A stretch of DNA of 7,396 nt from BTUB01 sp964392765 (lineage in GTDB: Bacteria; Babelota; Babeliae; Babelales; Vermiphilaceae), in contig CAYMRF010000059.1 in the NCBI GenBank assembly GCA_964392765.1, positions 1-7,396 of the forward strand, read 5' to 3'. Shown here piece by piece: positions 6,079-7,396 of this stretch (positions within the stretch are counted from its first letter, which is position 1; every line of letters begins with the position of its first letter). Below the pieces are notes generated by a model. It saw only the letters and a program-made list of their open reading frames with translations, was not told the origin of the DNA and made no database searches. The position numbers and the translations under genes were made by a program.

Positions 6079-7320
6079 TTATGAAATTCTGTGGCGTTCT
6101 TGCGCAGCTTGTAATAAAGCAACTGCTTGCCGTTTCTTTTCATCATGTAATTCTTTTGGTTCGTTGCCAGCCCAATGAGCATTGGCAACGTCCATCCAAT
6201 TTTGAGGATTATTATAGGTGGGCAATTGCACTTTTGTTGGATTCACCTGATATTCTTCTAACAGCTCCCTTAACACAGGAATATTAAAAGAATTGATTAC
6301 AGAGCTAAAGATAATTTTTGGATCCATTCCTCTTTGAATCAAGAATCTGCGAGCTTCTTTATTATCTGAGGAAACGGTTTGCAATAAAGGATCATTGTTC
6401 AAATTATAGGCTTTACGGGTTGATTCGGGATTAGCTGCAACAAACTCTTTTAATGCTTGCATGTCACCCGATTGAATAGTTTCTTGCAGCGTTTCAGGAC
6501 GCGCAAGCGCTACTAAACCGCGCGCTTTTTTGCGCACGATGCCCATTTCGCGAGCCCTAAGAATAGAAACAACATTCGGTTTTCTTTTGCCGGGTAATCG
6601 TTCAGGAGTAAAATGCTCAGTAGTAAAATAGAGCGCAGGACGGCAAAATAACTGCATTGCTTTGAAATAATGTGTTAATTTATTATGGCTTTGGGTTAAT
6701 TCTTTTGCATATTGACGTAACTGCTGAGCTGATTCAGATGTTCTTTTTTGTGCATGGGTTTCTTTGCAGGCAGAAAATTTCTTTTTGTATCGTTCCCATC
6801 TAATTTCTTCTGCTTTTGCAAATTTATTAATTTTAGCAAATGCGCTTGCTTCTCCCTGGCAGAACGGTTCCGGCATTTTTATATGTGGGTTAACGCCGAG
6901 TAATATTAATTCTTCGGCGATGGCTAAAGCTTTTTGAGGATTTCTTGTACGTTCACCATCGAATTGATCGATAGAAATAGCATGTAAAAATCCTCCGAGA
7001 TTATCACTCCACTGCATATTAATAGGTTCGTACAGTAGTAGTGCAGTTCCTAGACGATCATTTTCTGAAATGGTATGAAATAATGCTCTTTCTTTATCTA
7101 TTAAATGTCCACTTTCTAAAATTTGACGCATAAGCGGAAGGTTTTTTCTTGAGTAAGCATTTGCAAATTGTACTCTTGCATCAATAACGCCAGAAGGCAC
7201 TTCTGGAGTTCTATAAGATTGTTCCGATTCTTCATCGCTGGAAGAGGATGAATACTCTTCCATGGCATTCATTGAAAGGCTTGCAATCATTACACTTGCC
7301 AAAAGGCATCTCATTAACAT
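6079..7320 (-). CDS. Exported ankyrin-like protein with acidic serine-rich linker
   Basis: A 413-residue protein. Residues 1-19 form a signal peptide (MLMRCLLASVMIASLSMNA). An acidic, serine-rich stretch (EEYSSSSSDEESEQSY, 21-36) follows. Degenerate ankyrin-like repeats lie at about 47-72, 77-98 and 108-146, and again at about 275-300, 305-334 and 336-360, each with the pattern of a short helix pair ending in a LL--G or similar turn. Between them, residues 150-270 are charged and helical with several Cys, and a basic patch lies at 242-267 (GKRKP, then RKKARG). The C-terminus is a charged helix (388-411). A GGAA stretch lies six bases before the first ATG; a second ATG at codon 3 is possible but less well placed. 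The repeat fold suggests protein binding. I do not recognise a specific family, and enzymatic motifs are not seen. Confidence 0.75.
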   Translation of the reverse strand: MLMRCLLASVMIASLSMNAMEEYSSSSSDEESEQSYRTPEVPSGVIDARVQFANAYSRKNLPLMRQILESGHLIDKERALFHTISENDRLGTALLLYEPINMQWSDNLGGFLHAISIDQFDGERTRNPQKALAIAEELILLGVNPHIKMPEPFCQGEASAFAKINKFAKAEEIRWERYKKKFSACKETHAQKRTSESAQQLRQYAKELTQSHNKLTHYFKAMQLFCRPALYFTTEHFTPERLPGKRKPNVVSILRAREMGIVRKKARGLVALARPETLQETIQSGDMQALKEFVAANPESTRKAYNLNNDPLLQTVSSDNKEARRFLIQRGMDPKIIFSSVINSFNIPVLRELLEEYQVNPTKVQLPTYNNPQNWMDVANAHWAGNEPKELHDEKKRQAVALLQAAQERHRIS

Positions 7321-7349
7321 ATAAAATTCCGATTGTATTAAGCGTTAAA

Positions 7350-7377
7350 ATATTAAAATATAACGATTTCATTTCAA
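7350..7377 (-). promoter_or_regulatory. Weak candidate promoter of the 413-residue gene
   Basis: Minus-strand TTGAAA (7377-7372), 16 bases, then TAATAT (7355-7350). The 76 bases between this gene and the window edge are very AT-rich, so other hexamer pairs are possible and this choice is uncertain. Nothing else is recognised there. Confidence 0.3.
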
Positions 7378-7396
7378 ATACATTTTCATACAATAT

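Noticed and set aside
6060..6085. Terminator after the 413-residue gene (T run on the minus strand)
   Set aside because: The T run follows the stop codon, but the only upstream stem is about 4 bp of AATT, too weak to call.
6081..6287. Plus-strand open frame opposite the end of the 413-residue gene
   Set aside because: Short, antisense, no ribosome binding site of note and no recognisable product.
1..7396. CRISPR array, tRNA genes, toxin-antitoxin or defence island
   Set aside because: No regular short direct repeats with spacers, no cloverleaf pattern, and no gene pair of the toxin-antitoxin or defence type was recognised. The repeats present are coding repeats in the ankyrin genes.

Overview
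The window carries eight protein-coding genes. All are on the minus strand, tightly packed, with the longest non-coding gaps about 66 to 90 bases. Five of the eight products start with a signal-peptide-like segment, and four of those are short ankyrin-type proteins. A small AT-rich genome with dense packing, many exported ankyrin proteins and a LepA full of mitochondrial-GUF1-like wording suggests a host-associated bacterium of protists. Candidatus Dependentiae (TM6/Babeliae) is my best guess. This rests on gene style and remembered families, not on a search. No tRNA, rRNA, insertion sequence, CRISPR array or phage gene is visible, and no stretch longer than 300 bases lacks a gene.

Reading in the direction of transcription (right to left), the first gene is a 413-residue exported ankyrin-like protein (6079-7320), whose possible promoter lies at the right edge. 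A 143-residue exported ankyrin-like protein follows (5581-6012). Next is a 489-residue exported metallo-beta-lactamase-fold protein of the ComEC-like type, with a leucine-rich-repeat-like C-terminus (4034-5503). Each appears to have its own promoter.

The left half looks like one five-gene operon transcribed from a promoter at about 3987-4014. It holds lepA (elongation factor 4, 2123-3943), a 302-residue exported ankyrin protein with two copies of a module (1209-2117), a 153-residue exported paralogue with one copy (758-1219), a NUDIX hydrolase (194-751), and the 5' end of a DUF3175 gene that runs off the left edge (1-173). Gaps within the operon are 5, -11, 6 and 20 bases. The last junction contains a perfect 8-bp hairpin that buries the DUF3175 ribosome binding site and overlaps the NUDIX stop codon, suggesting translational coupling.

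How the genes work together is mostly inference. lepA, NUDIX and DUF3175 are cytoplasmic household or uncharacterised genes. The signal-peptide proteins probably act in the periplasm, at the surface or in the host. The most notable observations are the ankyrin-plus-tail module present three times across two adjacent genes, with a repeated [RK]-x-[ST]-[VF]-S-x-P-x-L motif, the exported MBL-LRR fusion, the GUF1-like LepA, and the hairpin at the NUDIX/DUF3175 junction. I see no defence or mobile system.
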